Positions 18,075 to 28,934 of a stretch of 53,580 nt of DNA are shown here, in pieces. Position 1 is the first letter of the stretch, and each line of letters starts with the position of its first letter. A model generated the notes under the pieces. That model searched no databases. It was not told the origin of the DNA and saw nothing but the letters and a program-made list of their open reading frames with translations. Source of the stretch: Janthinobacterium psychrotolerans (GTDB taxonomy: Bacteria > Pseudomonadota > Gammaproteobacteria > Burkholderiales > Burkholderiaceae_D); NCBI RefSeq assembly GCF_001677885.1, contig NZ_LOCQ01000037.1:1-53580 (forward strand), in the 5' to 3' direction. A program made the translations under genes and the position numbers.

Positions 18075-19121
18075 ATGTCATTCATCCAAGAAGCAGCAAA
18101 GACCGTCGAACTGCACCGCCCGGCAGCACGCATCACCGTGCCCGAAGCGGCCACCTGGCCCGTCGCCGACGTGCTGGCCCTGTTCGACCTGCCGTTCAAC
18201 GACCTGATGTTCAAGGCCCAGCAAACCCACCGCGCCAACTTCCCGGACGGCGACGTGGAACTGGCGACCCTGTTGTCGATCAAGACCGGCGGCTGCGAGG
18301 AAGACTGCGGCTACTGCCCGCAGGCGGCCCGCTACGACACGGGTGTGGAAGCGAAAAAAATCCTCGATATCGACACTGTGCTCGACGCCGCGCGCCAGGC
18401 CAAGGCCAACGGCGCCACGCGTTTCTGCATGGGCGCCGCCTGGCGCGGCCCGAAAGAGCGCGACATGGAAAAAGTCGAAGAGATGGTCAGCAAAGTGAAG
18501 GCGCTGGGCCTGGAAACCTGCGCCACCCTGGGCATGCTGGAAGAGGGACAAGCCGACCGCCTGAAAAACGCCGGCCTCGATTTCTACAACCATAACCTGG
18601 ACACGGCGCCCGAGTTCTACGACAACGTGATCTCGACCCGCGAATACCAGGACCGCCTCGACACCCTGGGCCGCGTGCGCGAAGCGGGCCTGAAAGTGTG
18701 CTGCGGCGGCATCGTCGGCATGGGCGAGACGCGTTTGCAGCGCGCCGGCCTGATCGCCCAGCTGGCCAACCTGAATCCGTATCCGGAATCGGTGCCCGTC
18801 AACCACCTGGTGCAGGTGGAAGGCACGCCCTTGTATGGCATCGAAGCGCTGGACCCGTTCGAATTCGTGCGCACCATTGCCGTGGCCCGCATCACCATGC
18901 CGAAAGCGCGCGTGCGCCTGTCGGCCGGCCGCCGCCAGATGGGCGAAGCGGTGCAAGCGATGTGCTTCCTGGCCGGCGCCAATTCGATCTTCTACGGCGA
19001 CAAGCTGCTTACCACCGACAATCCGGAAGCGGAAGACGACCGTGTCTTGCTGGGCAAGCTCGGCTTGCAGACGCGCGGCGCGATGCTCGACTCGGTGCAG
19101 AAAGAGAAGTGCGGCTGCTGA
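18075..19121 (+). CDS. bioB: Biotin synthase
   Basis: A 348-residue radical-SAM enzyme that inserts sulfur into dethiobiotin. The radical-SAM cluster motif CEEDCGYC has Cys74, Cys78 and Cys81; [23 protein letters not shown] and [10 protein letters not shown] supply further cluster and substrate residues, and LSAGRRQM holds the auxiliary-cluster arginine. The ATG at 18075 is preceded by AAGGAATCACG, which decides the start over a longer frame overlapping bioD. It is the last of bioAFDB. The gene ends with a Cys-Gly-Cys tail, and a pair of REP-like hairpins follows before liuD. Confidence 0.97.
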   Translation: MSFIQEAAKTVELHRPAARITVPEAATWPVADVLALFDLPFNDLMFKAQQTHRANFPDGDVELATLLSIKTGGCEEDCGYCPQAARYDTGVEAKKILDIDTVLDAARQAKANGATRFCMGAAWRGPKERDMEKVEEMVSKVKALGLETCATLGMLEEGQADRLKNAGLDFYNHNLDTAPEFYDNVISTREYQDRLDTLGRVREAGLKVCCGGIVGMGETRLQRAGLIAQLANLNPYPESVPVNHLVQVEGTPLYGIEALDPFEFVRTIAVARITMPKARVRLSAGRRQMGEAVQAMCFLAGANSIFYGDKLLTTDNPEAEDDRVLLGKLGLQTRGAMLDSVQKEKCGC

Positions 19122-19131
19122 TAGCGGCCAT

Positions 19132-19161
19132 GTCGGGTTACGCCGTGCCGGCTAACCCGAC
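19132..19161. repeat. REP-like hairpin, copy 1
   Basis: GTCGGGTTA (19132-19140) and TAACCCGAC (19153-19161) form a perfect 9-bp stem with a 12-base GC-rich loop, followed by CTACG. The same stem recurs at 23225-23254 in this window. Such elements are common in intergenic DNA of Oxalobacteraceae and resemble REP sequences. Confidence 0.7.
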
Positions 19162-19186
19162 CTACGAATCTCGCCTTCGTGCGTAG

Positions 19187-19216
19187 GTCGGCTTGGCGCG
19201 CAGCGCGTAAGCCGAC
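19187..19216. repeat. REP-like hairpin, inverted partner of copy 1
   Basis: GTCGGCTT (19187-19194) pairs with AAGCCGAC (19209-19216). With the preceding copy the shared GTAGGTCGG flank appears in inverted order (CCGACCTACG at copy 1, CGTAGGTCGG here), so the two make a BIME-like pair filling most of the 155-base gap between bioB and liuD. Confidence 0.65.
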
Positions 19217-19276
19217 AAGCCAGCAGACCAGGTCCATCAAGAGACAGCTGCCCCTTTGAGAGAATAGAGAGAGACC

Positions 19277-21289
<2,013 letters not shown>

Positions 21290-21297
21290 GAGCCATC

Positions 21298-22230
21298 ATG
21301 CGCATATTGCTGCAACGCTCGGACGGCAGGGAGGCGGACTGGATCAGCGACTTCGCCGCGCTGCTGCCCGAGGCCGAGATCACTGCCTGGCGCGAAGGCG
21401 TCGCCACGCCCGACTGCGACTACGCGGTCGTGTGGCAGCCGCCGGCCGCCATGCTGGACCAGCTGGGCAAGGTGAAAGCCATTTTCAACACCGGCGCCGG
21501 CGTCGACGCCCTGCTCAAATTCGGCGACGCGCTGCCGGCCCATGTGCCGCTGGTGCGCCTGGACGACGCCGGCATGGGCGTGCAGATGGCCGAATACGTG
21601 AGCCACGCCGTGCTGCGCCACTTCCGCCGCTTCGACGATTACGCAGCGCAGGCGCGCGCCGGCATCTGGCAGCCGCTGCCGGCGTTCGACAAGCGCGACT
21701 TTCCGGTCGGCGTACTGGGCCTGGGGGTGCTGGGCAAGCGCGTGCTGGAGGCGCTGGCGCAGTTCGAGTTTCCGCTGCGCGGCTGGAGCCGCAGCGACAA
21801 GCAGCTCGATGGCGTCGACTGCTTTGCGGGCGAAGACGCACTGGAAGCATTCTTGCGCGGCACGCGCGTGCTGGTCTGCCTGCTGCCGCTGACGCCAGAG
21901 ACGCACAACCTGCTCGACCGCGCGCGGCTGGCGATGCTGCTGCCGGGCGCCTATGTGATCAACGTGGCGCGCGGTGCGCACCTGGCCGAACCGGACCTGC
22001 TGGCCCTGATACGCGCGGGCCATATCGCCGGCGCCACCCTGGACGTGTTTCGCAACGAACCGCTGCCGCAGCAGCATCCGTTCTGGCAGGAGCCGCGCAT
22101 CACCATCACGCCCCATGTCTCCGCCACCACCTTGCGCCGCGAAAGCGTGGCGCAGATCGCCGCCAAGATGCGCCGCCTGCAGGCAGGCGAGCTTGTCGCC
22201 GGCACCGTCAACCGTTTGCAAGGATATTGA
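21298..22230 (+). CDS. ghrA: Glyoxylate/hydroxypyruvate reductase A (D-2-hydroxyacid dehydrogenase)
   Basis: A 310-residue NAD(P)H-dependent 2-hydroxyacid dehydrogenase of the GhrA branch. The nucleotide-binding loop is VLGLGVLGKRVLEAL, and the catalytic set is visible as Arg in INVARGAHL, Glu in FRNEPLP and His in ITPHVSA. KAIFNTGAGVDALL is characteristic of GhrA. E. coli GhrA reduces glyoxylate and hydroxypyruvate; its role in a leucine-degradation transcript is not obvious. It lies eight bases after liuD and one base before the liuE start, so it is certainly in the same transcriptional unit. Confidence 0.88.
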   Translation: MRILLQRSDGREADWISDFAALLPEAEITAWREGVATPDCDYAVVWQPPAAMLDQLGKVKAIFNTGAGVDALLKFGDALPAHVPLVRLDDAGMGVQMAEYVSHAVLRHFRRFDDYAAQARAGIWQPLPAFDKRDFPVGVLGLGVLGKRVLEALAQFEFPLRGWSRSDKQLDGVDCFAGEDALEAFLRGTRVLVCLLPLTPETHNLLDRARLAMLLPGAYVINVARGAHLAEPDLLALIRAGHIAGATLDVFRNEPLPQQHPFWQEPRITITPHVSATTLRRESVAQIAAKMRRLQAGELVAGTVNRLQGY

Positions 22231-22231
22231 A

Positions 22232-23155
22232 ATGAGCATCCAGCCGCATTTGCCGAAACAGGTCAAGATCGTCGAAGTGGGGCCGCGCGACGGCCTGCAA
22301 AATGAAAAGGAAACCATCAGCGCCGCCATCAAGACCGAACTGGTCGACCGGCTGACGCAGGCGGGCTTTGCGAATATCGAGGCGGCGTCGTTCGTGTCGC
22401 CCAAATGGGTGCCGCAAATGGCCACCAGCACGGAAGTGATGGCCGCCATCGCGCGCCGCCCTGGCACGATTTACTCCGCGCTCACGCCCAATATGCAGGG
22501 CTTCGAGGCGGCCTTGGCCGCCAAAGCCGATGAGGTGGTGATCTTCGGCTCGGCCTCGGAGGCGTTCTCGCAAAAGAACATCAACTGTTCGATCGCCGAA
22601 TCGATCGCCCGTTTCGAAGGCGTGGCCAAGGCCGCGAAAGACAACGGCCTGCGCCTGCGCGGCAGCATCAGCTGCGCCTTCGGCTGCCCCTACCAGGGCG
22701 AGGTGCCGCTCGATGCCGTCGCCGACGTGGTGGGGCGCATGCGCGACCTGGGCTGCGACGAGATCGATATCGCCGACACCATCGGCGTGGCCACGCCGAG
22801 AAAAACCCAGGCGGTGATGGCGCGCGCCATCGAGGCGTTCCATGTGGACGGCCTGTCCGGCCACTTCCACGATACCTACGGCCAGGCGCTGGCCAATATC
22901 TACGCCAGCCTGGAGCTGGGCATCGCGATTTACCACTCGTCGGTGTCGGGCCTGGGCGGCTGCCCGTACGCCAAGGGCGCCACCGGCAATGTCGCCACCG
23001 AAGACGTGCTGTACATGATGAACGGCCTGGGCATTGCCACCGGCATCGACCTGGACCTGGTGGTGGACGCGGGCCAGTTCATCTCGCAGCAGCTGGGCCG
23101 CAAGGGGTCGAGCCGGGCGGGCAATGCGCTGGCGGCGAAGCGGGCGGCGGCGTAA
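22232..23155 (+). CDS. liuE: Hydroxymethylglutaryl-CoA lyase
   Basis: A 307-residue TIM-barrel lyase that splits HMG-CoA to acetyl-CoA and acetoacetate, the last step of leucine degradation. VEVGPRDGLQNE at the N-terminus and GLGGCPYAKGATGNVATE, the lyase signature with its catalytic cysteine, are both intact, and SGHFHDTYGQALAN gives metal-binding histidines. The ATG at 22232 has AAGGA eight bases upstream and starts one base after the ghrA stop; a longer frame would overlap ghrA. Immediately after the stop codon begins an 11-copy CGTCA repeat. Confidence 0.95.
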   Translation: MSIQPHLPKQVKIVEVGPRDGLQNEKETISAAIKTELVDRLTQAGFANIEAASFVSPKWVPQMATSTEVMAAIARRPGTIYSALTPNMQGFEAALAAKADEVVIFGSASEAFSQKNINCSIAESIARFEGVAKAAKDNGLRLRGSISCAFGCPYQGEVPLDAVADVVGRMRDLGCDEIDIADTIGVATPRKTQAVMARAIEAFHVDGLSGHFHDTYGQALANIYASLELGIAIYHSSVSGLGGCPYAKGATGNVATEDVLYMMNGLGIATGIDLDLVVDAGQFISQQLGRKGSSRAGNALAAKRAAA

Positions 23156-23210
23156 CGTCACGTCACGTCACGTCACGTCACGTCACGTCACGTCACGTCA
23201 CGTCACGTCA
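23156..23210. repeat. Tandem pentamer repeat, 11 copies of CGTCA
   Basis: Eleven perfect, uninterrupted copies of CGTCA fill 23156-23210, beginning at the base after the liuE stop codon and ending before ATGGCCAAC. The array is in non-coding DNA upstream of a REP-like element and a terminator. Its perfection suggests recent expansion by replication slippage. Confidence 0.97.
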
Positions 23211-23224
23211 TGGCCAACAATATT

Positions 23225-23275
23225 GTCGGGTTACGCGCTGCGCGCTAACCCGACCTACCCGACCTACCCGACCTA
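23225..23275. repeat. REP-like hairpin followed by a triple 9-bp repeat
   Basis: GTCGGGTTA (23225-23233) and TAACCCGAC (23246-23254) form the same 9-bp stem as at 19132. The right flank of the hairpin, CCCGACCTA, is repeated three times in tandem (23249-23275), overlapping the hairpin arm. Confidence 0.75.
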
Positions 23276-23301
23276 CCGGCAAGCACGAATCGTACAGACG
23301 A

Positions 23302-23337
23302 AAAAAAACCCAAGAGTATGAACTCTTGGGTTTTTTT
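23302..23337. terminator. Bidirectional Rho-independent terminator
   Basis: The stem CCCAAGAGT/ACTCTTGGG (23309-23317 and 23322-23330) with a four-base loop is flanked by a run of A on the left and a run of seven T on the right. It can therefore end transcripts in both directions: the liuD-ghrA-liuE message on the plus strand and the tRNA-Pro transcript on the minus strand. Confidence 0.9.
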
Positions 23338-23346
23338 CTACAAATT

Positions 23347-23423
23347 TGGTCGGAGTACAAGGATTCGAACCTTGGACCCCCTGGTCCCAAACCAGGTGCG
23401 CTACCGGGCTGCGCCACACTCCG
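23347..23423 (-). tRNA. proM: tRNA-Pro(TGG)
   Basis: The 77-base minus-strand sequence folds as a cloverleaf: acceptor arm CGGAGTG/ with ACTCCG, D-arm GCGCAGCCCGGTAGCGC, anticodon arm CCTGG TTTGGGA CCAGG with anticodon TGG, and T-arm with GGTTCGAATCC. The discriminator A and the CCA end are encoded. The terminator lies ten bases beyond its 3' end. Confidence 0.97.
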
Positions 23424-23574
23424 AAGACCAAGATAATACAGACCATATTCAATTCGGTCAAGGGTCAGCCCAAACTTCCCGTAAATTATTTACGCCCCTG
23501 CCAGCCCCAGCCGTTTTGATGCCAAAAAAGTATGCGACACTGGGGGCCAGTTTTCTCCCACAGGATGCGAAAAC

Positions 23575-24198
23575 ATGACGGCATTACCTTTTGCTTATTC
23601 GTCTCATGATTACCCGCGCTCGCCACGCCGGCGCCACGTTGTGCTCGGCGCTGGCGTCTTGCTGCTGCATGTGGCTTTGCTGTATGGCTGGCGTTACGCC
23701 AAACCGCCGCCGCTGCCCGAGGCCGGGCCGAAGGTGGAGTCGGTCACCGTATGGATACGCCCGCCCAGGCCCATCGTCAAGCCGCTGCCGCCACCGCCGC
23801 CGCCCATTGCCAGGGTGGCGCCGAAGCGCGAGAAAAAGCCGGTCCGTGCGGCGTCGCCCAGGGCGACCGCCGCCGCGCCAGCGACCGCCCCCGTGCCAAA
23901 CGCCATCACGGTCGCGCCATCGCCCACGCCAGCCGATCCGCTGACTACTGATGCGCCGAAGTTCGATATGGCAGCGGCCTTGAGCACCGCGCGCAAGGTG
24001 GCCAGCGAAAAGGACCCGGCCAAGGCCGGCACGGCGGTGGGACAGATACCGGACAAGCCGCTGCGCACGGAAACCCAGCTGGCGCGCGATATTGCCAGTG
24101 GCAAGCGTGGCGATTGCCGCACCGCCTATGCGGGGGCAGGGCTGCTGGCGCCCTTGGTCATGCTGCTCGACAAAAAGGATAGCGGATGCAAATGGTGA
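23575..24198 (+). CDS. Proline-rich TonB-like single-pass membrane protein, unknown function
   Basis: A 207-residue protein with a short basic N-terminus (RSPRRRH), one membrane span at about residues 22-40 (VVLGAGVLLLHVALLYGW), and then a long Pro/Ala/Lys-rich region (KPLPPPPPPIARVAPKREKK). That is the layout of TonB-type energy transducers, but no TonB C-terminal domain is recognisable. The C-terminal part has two cysteines (KRGDCRTAY and DSGCKW) that could pair in the periplasm. CAGGA lies upstream of the ATG. It stands alone between tRNA-Pro and the converging rsmI gene. Function is not recognised. Confidence 0.75.
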   Translation: MTALPFAYSSHDYPRSPRRRHVVLGAGVLLLHVALLYGWRYAKPPPLPEAGPKVESVTVWIRPPRPIVKPLPPPPPPIARVAPKREKKPVRAASPRATAAAPATAPVPNAITVAPSPTPADPLTTDAPKFDMAAALSTARKVASEKDPAKAGTAVGQIPDKPLRTETQLARDIASGKRGDCRTAYAGAGLLAPLVMLLDKKDSGCKW

Positions 24199-24250
24199 CG
24201 GGATAACAACATACCCATTTCGGGTACGATCATGCCCGGATTGGGTGGGC

Positions 24251-25159
24251 TTACTCCTGCCCCTTCAACTGCAACGCCCGCTCATACAAGGCATTCTTCT
24301 TGCGCCCGGTAATTTGCGCCGTCAGGTTGGCCGCCTGCTTGACGCTGCATTCGGCCAGCAGGATGCCCAGGATGCGCTCGGCTTCCACGTCTTCGGCGTC
24401 CCGGGCTTCGGTGGCGCCTTCGAGCAGGATGACGAATTCGCCTTTTTCGCGGTGGGCGTCAAGACGGATCCAGGCTTCGGCCTCGGACAGCGGGCAGCGG
24501 TGGATTTCTTCGAATAATTTCGTCAGTTCGCGCGCGAACACCACCTGGCGCGTCGGCTCGAACGCTTCGGCCAGGGCGGTGGCGCAGTCGAGAATACGGT
24601 GCGGCGCTTCATAGAAGACCATGGTGGCGGTCACGCCGCGCAGGCTGTGCAGCATGTTTTCGCGCTGCTTGGCCTTGGCGGGCAGGAAGCCGACAAAGTA
24701 GAACTGGTCGTTGAGCAGGCCGCTGGCGGAAATGGCGGTGATCGCCGCCGATGCGCCTGGCAGGGGCAGCACGCGCAGGCCGGCCGCGCGCACGGCATCG
24801 ACGATGCGCGCGCCGGGGTCGGACACGGCCGGCGTGCCGGCGTCGGAGACCAGCGCGATGCGCTCGCCGGCATGCAGGCGGGCGATCAGGGTTTGCGCCA
24901 CTTCGCGCTCGTTATGTTGATGAGCGGCAATTAATGGCTTGTTCAGGCCAAAACGCGTCAGCAGGTGCGCCGTGTTGCGCGTATCTTCACAGGCAACGGC
25001 GTCAGCCAGGCTCAGCAAGTGCAGGGCGCGCAGGCTGATATCGGTGACATTGCCGATGGGCGTGGCCACTACATACAATGTTGCGATAGGATAGACCTGG
25101 TGCGCCGCCTCTGTCATGATGGGCAGGCTGGCGATGGAACTGATTTCTTGTACGGTCAT
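24251..25159 (-). CDS. rsmI: 16S rRNA (cytidine(1402)-2'-O)-methyltransferase
   Basis: A tetrapyrrole-methylase-fold SAM-dependent methyltransferase that 2'-O-methylates C1402 in the decoding centre of 16S rRNA. LYVVATPIGNVTDISLRAL, CEDTRNTAHLL, ALVSDAGTPAVSDPG and FYEAPHRI are the expected family blocks. The full open frame gives 302 residues; an internal ATG at 25117 would give a N-terminus closer to the E. coli protein, and neither has a visible ribosome binding site, so the start is uncertain. It is divergent from the lpoA-like gene with only twelve bases between the longest start codons, the same neighbourhood as E. coli yraL/yraM. Confidence 0.94.
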   Translation of the reverse strand: MTVQEISSIASLPIMTEAAHQVYPIATLYVVATPIGNVTDISLRALHLLSLADAVACEDTRNTAHLLTRFGLNKPLIAAHQHNEREVAQTLIARLHAGERIALVSDAGTPAVSDPGARIVDAVRAAGLRVLPLPGASAAITAISASGLLNDQFYFVGFLPAKAKQRENMLHSLRGVTATMVFYEAPHRILDCATALAEAFEPTRQVVFARELTKLFEEIHRCPLSEAEAWIRLDAHREKGEFVILLEGATEARDAEDVEAERILGILLAECSVKQAANLTAQITGRKKNALYERALQLKGQE

Positions 25160-25171
25160 TTTGGAGGTTGA

Positions 25172-26551
25172 ATGCTTGCTAATAGTGTGAAGTTACTGCT
25201 TGTTTGTGCCGCGACCGGCATGCTGAGCGCTTGCAGCACGCCTTGCGACGCGCCCGGGCAATTGTGCGCGCCTATTGAATCTAACACAAGGGCGCTGCCG
25301 CCACCGCCAAGGCCGGCACCGATCCCGGCGCCACTGCCCAAGCCGCCCGCGCCGGAGCCGGTGACGTTTGCCGTCGCCGTGCCCGACATCACCTCGTATG
25401 ACGAAGGCGGCAAGCCGAACGTGGCGCCCGTCACTGGCAAGCCGGCCACCGGCACGCCGCAGGACATGCCGGCCGCCACGGCGCCGGCGCCGTCCGACGG
25501 CAAGGTTCACCATATCGGCCTGCTGCTGCCGCTGCGCTCGGCTTCCCTGGGTCCGGCCGCCAGCCTGCTGCGGGCCGGCTTCATGGCCGCCTACGAACGC
25601 GACCGCAGCGGCTTTGAAGTGGCCGTGATCGATACGGGCGACGGCAGCGACGATGTACTGAACAAGTTTGCACAAGCGCAGCAGGAACAGGATATCGTGG
25701 TCGGCCCCCTGTCGCGCTCGGCCGTCACGGCGGTCGCCAATAGCGACCTGGTGAAAAAACCGACCATCGCCCTGAACCACCCGGACAACCGCGGCGAAGC
25801 GCGCCTGCCGGCAAAACTGCTGGTGATGGGTCTGTCGATCGAAGCCGAAGCACGCCAGGTGGCCGCCTGGGCCGCCAGCGAACAGCCGCGCGCCAACGCC
25901 CTGATTTTGTCGGCCAATTCGGCCTCGCAGCGCCGCACCAGCACCGCCTTCAAGCAGGAGTGGTTGCGCCAGGGCGGCAGCGCCGACCAGGTCGACCTGA
26001 CGCCCACCAATGGCTATCTCAGTGACGCCGAGCTGGTGCAATTGCGCGCTCGCCTGTCGAGCAATCCGCCGGCGCTGATCTTCGCCGCGCTGGACGCCGA
26101 CCAGGCGCGCCAGCTGCGCGTGGCGATCGGCCCCGAGGTGCCGCTGTATGGCACCTCGTCGCTGAACCCCGGCCTCGGCCGCGGCGCCAGCGGCCCGGAG
26201 CTGGACGGCGCGCGCCTGCTCGACCTGCCATGGCAGGTGCAGCGCGATCATCCGCAGGTGATGGTCTATCCGCAGCCGCCGCAACCGATCGATGGCCGGC
26301 TGACGGCCGACATGGAACGCCTGTATGCGCTCGGCATCGACGCCTTCCGCGTGGCGCGCGAAGTGGCGCTGCGCCCTGAGGCGCCATTCACGCTCGACGG
26401 CGTGACGGGCCGCCTGGCCGTGGGCTACGACAACGGGCAGACGCGCTTCGAGCGCACCGAGCAGGCCGCCACCTACCAGCAGGGCGTGGTCGGCACCTGG
26501 CCGCCCAAGCCGCTCGCCGAGCAAGCTCCCGCCTTGCCGGCGGCGCAGTAA
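25172..26551 (+). CDS. lpoA: Penicillin-binding protein activator LpoA-like lipoprotein (LppC family)
   Basis: A 459-residue outer-membrane lipoprotein: the signal ends at MLSAC with Cys21. A proline-rich linker (about residues 43-62) is followed by one LppC periplasmic-binding-protein-like domain (HIGLLLPLRSASLGPAASLL onward). E. coli LpoA, which activates the synthase PBP1A, has an additional N-terminal TPR-like domain that is absent here. GGAGG precedes the ATG by six bases. It heads the envelope block with yraN, diaA and dolP, and yraN follows 15 bases later. The link to PBP1A is by family and synteny only. Confidence 0.85.
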   Translation: MLANSVKLLLVCAATGMLSACSTPCDAPGQLCAPIESNTRALPPPPRPAPIPAPLPKPPAPEPVTFAVAVPDITSYDEGGKPNVAPVTGKPATGTPQDMPAATAPAPSDGKVHHIGLLLPLRSASLGPAASLLRAGFMAAYERDRSGFEVAVIDTGDGSDDVLNKFAQAQQEQDIVVGPLSRSAVTAVANSDLVKKPTIALNHPDNRGEARLPAKLLVMGLSIEAEARQVAAWAASEQPRANALILSANSASQRRTSTAFKQEWLRQGGSADQVDLTPTNGYLSDAELVQLRARLSSNPPALIFAALDADQARQLRVAIGPEVPLYGTSSLNPGLGRGASGPELDGARLLDLPWQVQRDHPQVMVYPQPPQPIDGRLTADMERLYALGIDAFRVAREVALRPEAPFTLDGVTGRLAVGYDNGQTRFERTEQAATYQQGVVGTWPPKPLAEQAPALPAAQ

Positions 26552-26566
26552 AGAAAGCAGCGCGCC

Positions 26567-26917
26567 ATGCCGCCGCCAGACAAGCGCGAACAGGGGCGGC
26601 TGGCGGAAGACGATGCGCTGGCTTACCTGCTGCTGCAGGGACTCAAACTGGTGGAACGCAATTTCCTGTGCAAGGGCGGCGAGCTCGATTTGATCATGCG
26701 CGACGGCAAGAGCATCGTCTTCATCGAGGTGCGCCAGCGCGCCAGCAAAGATTTCGGCGGCGCCCTGGCCAGCATCACGCCCACCAAGCAGCGGCGCATG
26801 ACGCGCGCCGCGCAAACCTGGCTGTTGAGTCAAAAACACACGCCGCCATGCCGCTTCGACGCCGTCGCCATCGATGGCGGCCGCATGGAATGGCTGAAGA
26901 ACGTTCTCGATATGTAA
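26567..26917 (+). CDS. yraN: YraN-family protein (UPF0102), nuclease-like fold
   Basis: A 116-residue protein of the UPF0102 family. The motif GGELDLIMRDGKSIVFIEVR fits a PD-(D/E)XK-like nuclease core (Glu and Asp of GELD, then the E of IEVR), followed by KQRRMTRAAQTWL, typical of YraN. Biochemical role is unsettled. Its position between lpoA and diaA is the same as in E. coli and many other proteobacteria. Confidence 0.93.
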   Translation: MPPPDKREQGRLAEDDALAYLLLQGLKLVERNFLCKGGELDLIMRDGKSIVFIEVRQRASKDFGGALASITPTKQRRMTRAAQTWLLSQKHTPPCRFDAVAIDGGRMEWLKNVLDM

Positions 26918-28238
<1,321 letters not shown>

Positions 28239-28274
28239 AACCCCCATAGCCCTTCCGGCCTGGGGCGTGAACAC

Positions 28275-28303
28275 AACGATGGGGCTATAATGGCCCCATC
28301 GTT
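28275..28303. promoter_or_regulatory. 11-bp palindrome with TATAAT in its loop
   Basis: AACGATGGGGC (28275-28285) and GCCCCATCGTT (28293-28303) form a perfect stem around TATAATG. The TATAAT at 28286-28291 is a good -10 for the TlpA-like gene starting at 28325. The symmetric arms could be an operator over the -10 or a terminator stem for dolP; there is no T-run after it. Confidence 0.55.
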
Positions 28304-28324
28304 ACGTTATCTGGTGTGAAAACT

Positions 28325-28840
28325 ATGTCAACATCGACTTCCAAATCCTGGCGCAAACCGGTCCTGATCGCCGTGCTGGTCGCTGGCCTCGGCGCTGCCG
28401 CCTACCTGTCGTTGAACAACAAGCAAAGCGCACCGGATGTGACCTTCCACGCCATCGACGGCGAAAAAATCTCGTCCGCCAGCCTGCGCGGCAAGGTGGT
28501 GATGGTCAATTTCTGGGCCACCTCGTGCACCACCTGCGTGGCCGAAATGCCGGAAATGGTCGACACTTACAACAAATACAAGGCGCAGGGCCTGGAGTTT
28601 GTGGCGGTGGCGATGCAGTATGATCCGGCCAACTACGTGCTGAACTTCGCCCAGACGCGCCAGCTGCCATTCAAGGTGGCGCTCGACGTGACGGGGGAGG
28701 CGGCCAAGGCCTATGGCGACGTGGCGATGACGCCAACCACCTTCGTGCTCGACAAGCAGGGCAAGATTCTCAAGCGCTATGTGGGCAAGCCCGAATTTGC
28801 CGAGCTGCACAAGCTGCTGGAATCGGCGATTGCAGGATAG
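28325..28840 (+). CDS. TlpA-family membrane-anchored thiol:disulfide reductase
   Basis: A 171-residue redoxin. An N-terminal membrane anchor (PVLIAVLVAGLGAAAYLSL) precedes an AhpC/TSA-type thioredoxin fold facing the periplasm. The active site is FWATSCTTCVAEMPEM with Cys68 and Cys71, the CxxC pair; the cis-proline lies in MTPTTFVLDKQGK. Such proteins reduce specific periplasmic disulfides, often in cytochrome assembly. The ATG at 28325 is chosen over a GTG three codons earlier. The next gene on the strand is an ECF sigma factor 94 bases later; no functional link is certain. Confidence 0.88.
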   Translation: MSTSTSKSWRKPVLIAVLVAGLGAAAYLSLNNKQSAPDVTFHAIDGEKISSASLRGKVVMVNFWATSCTTCVAEMPEMVDTYNKYKAQGLEFVAVAMQYDPANYVLNFAQTRQLPFKVALDVTGEAAKAYGDVAMTPTTFVLDKQGKILKRYVGKPEFAELHKLLESAIAG

Positions 28841-28934
28841 TCGTCGCGCACGACACATAACGTTGTTGCAAATCATTGCCTGGTTGATATAACCTTCTCA
28901 TTCGTGAATCCCGTTCACTTTGTGAAGGCCAGCC

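Noticed and set aside
23156..23210. CRISPR-like array
   Set aside because: The CGTCA units are contiguous pentamers without spacers.
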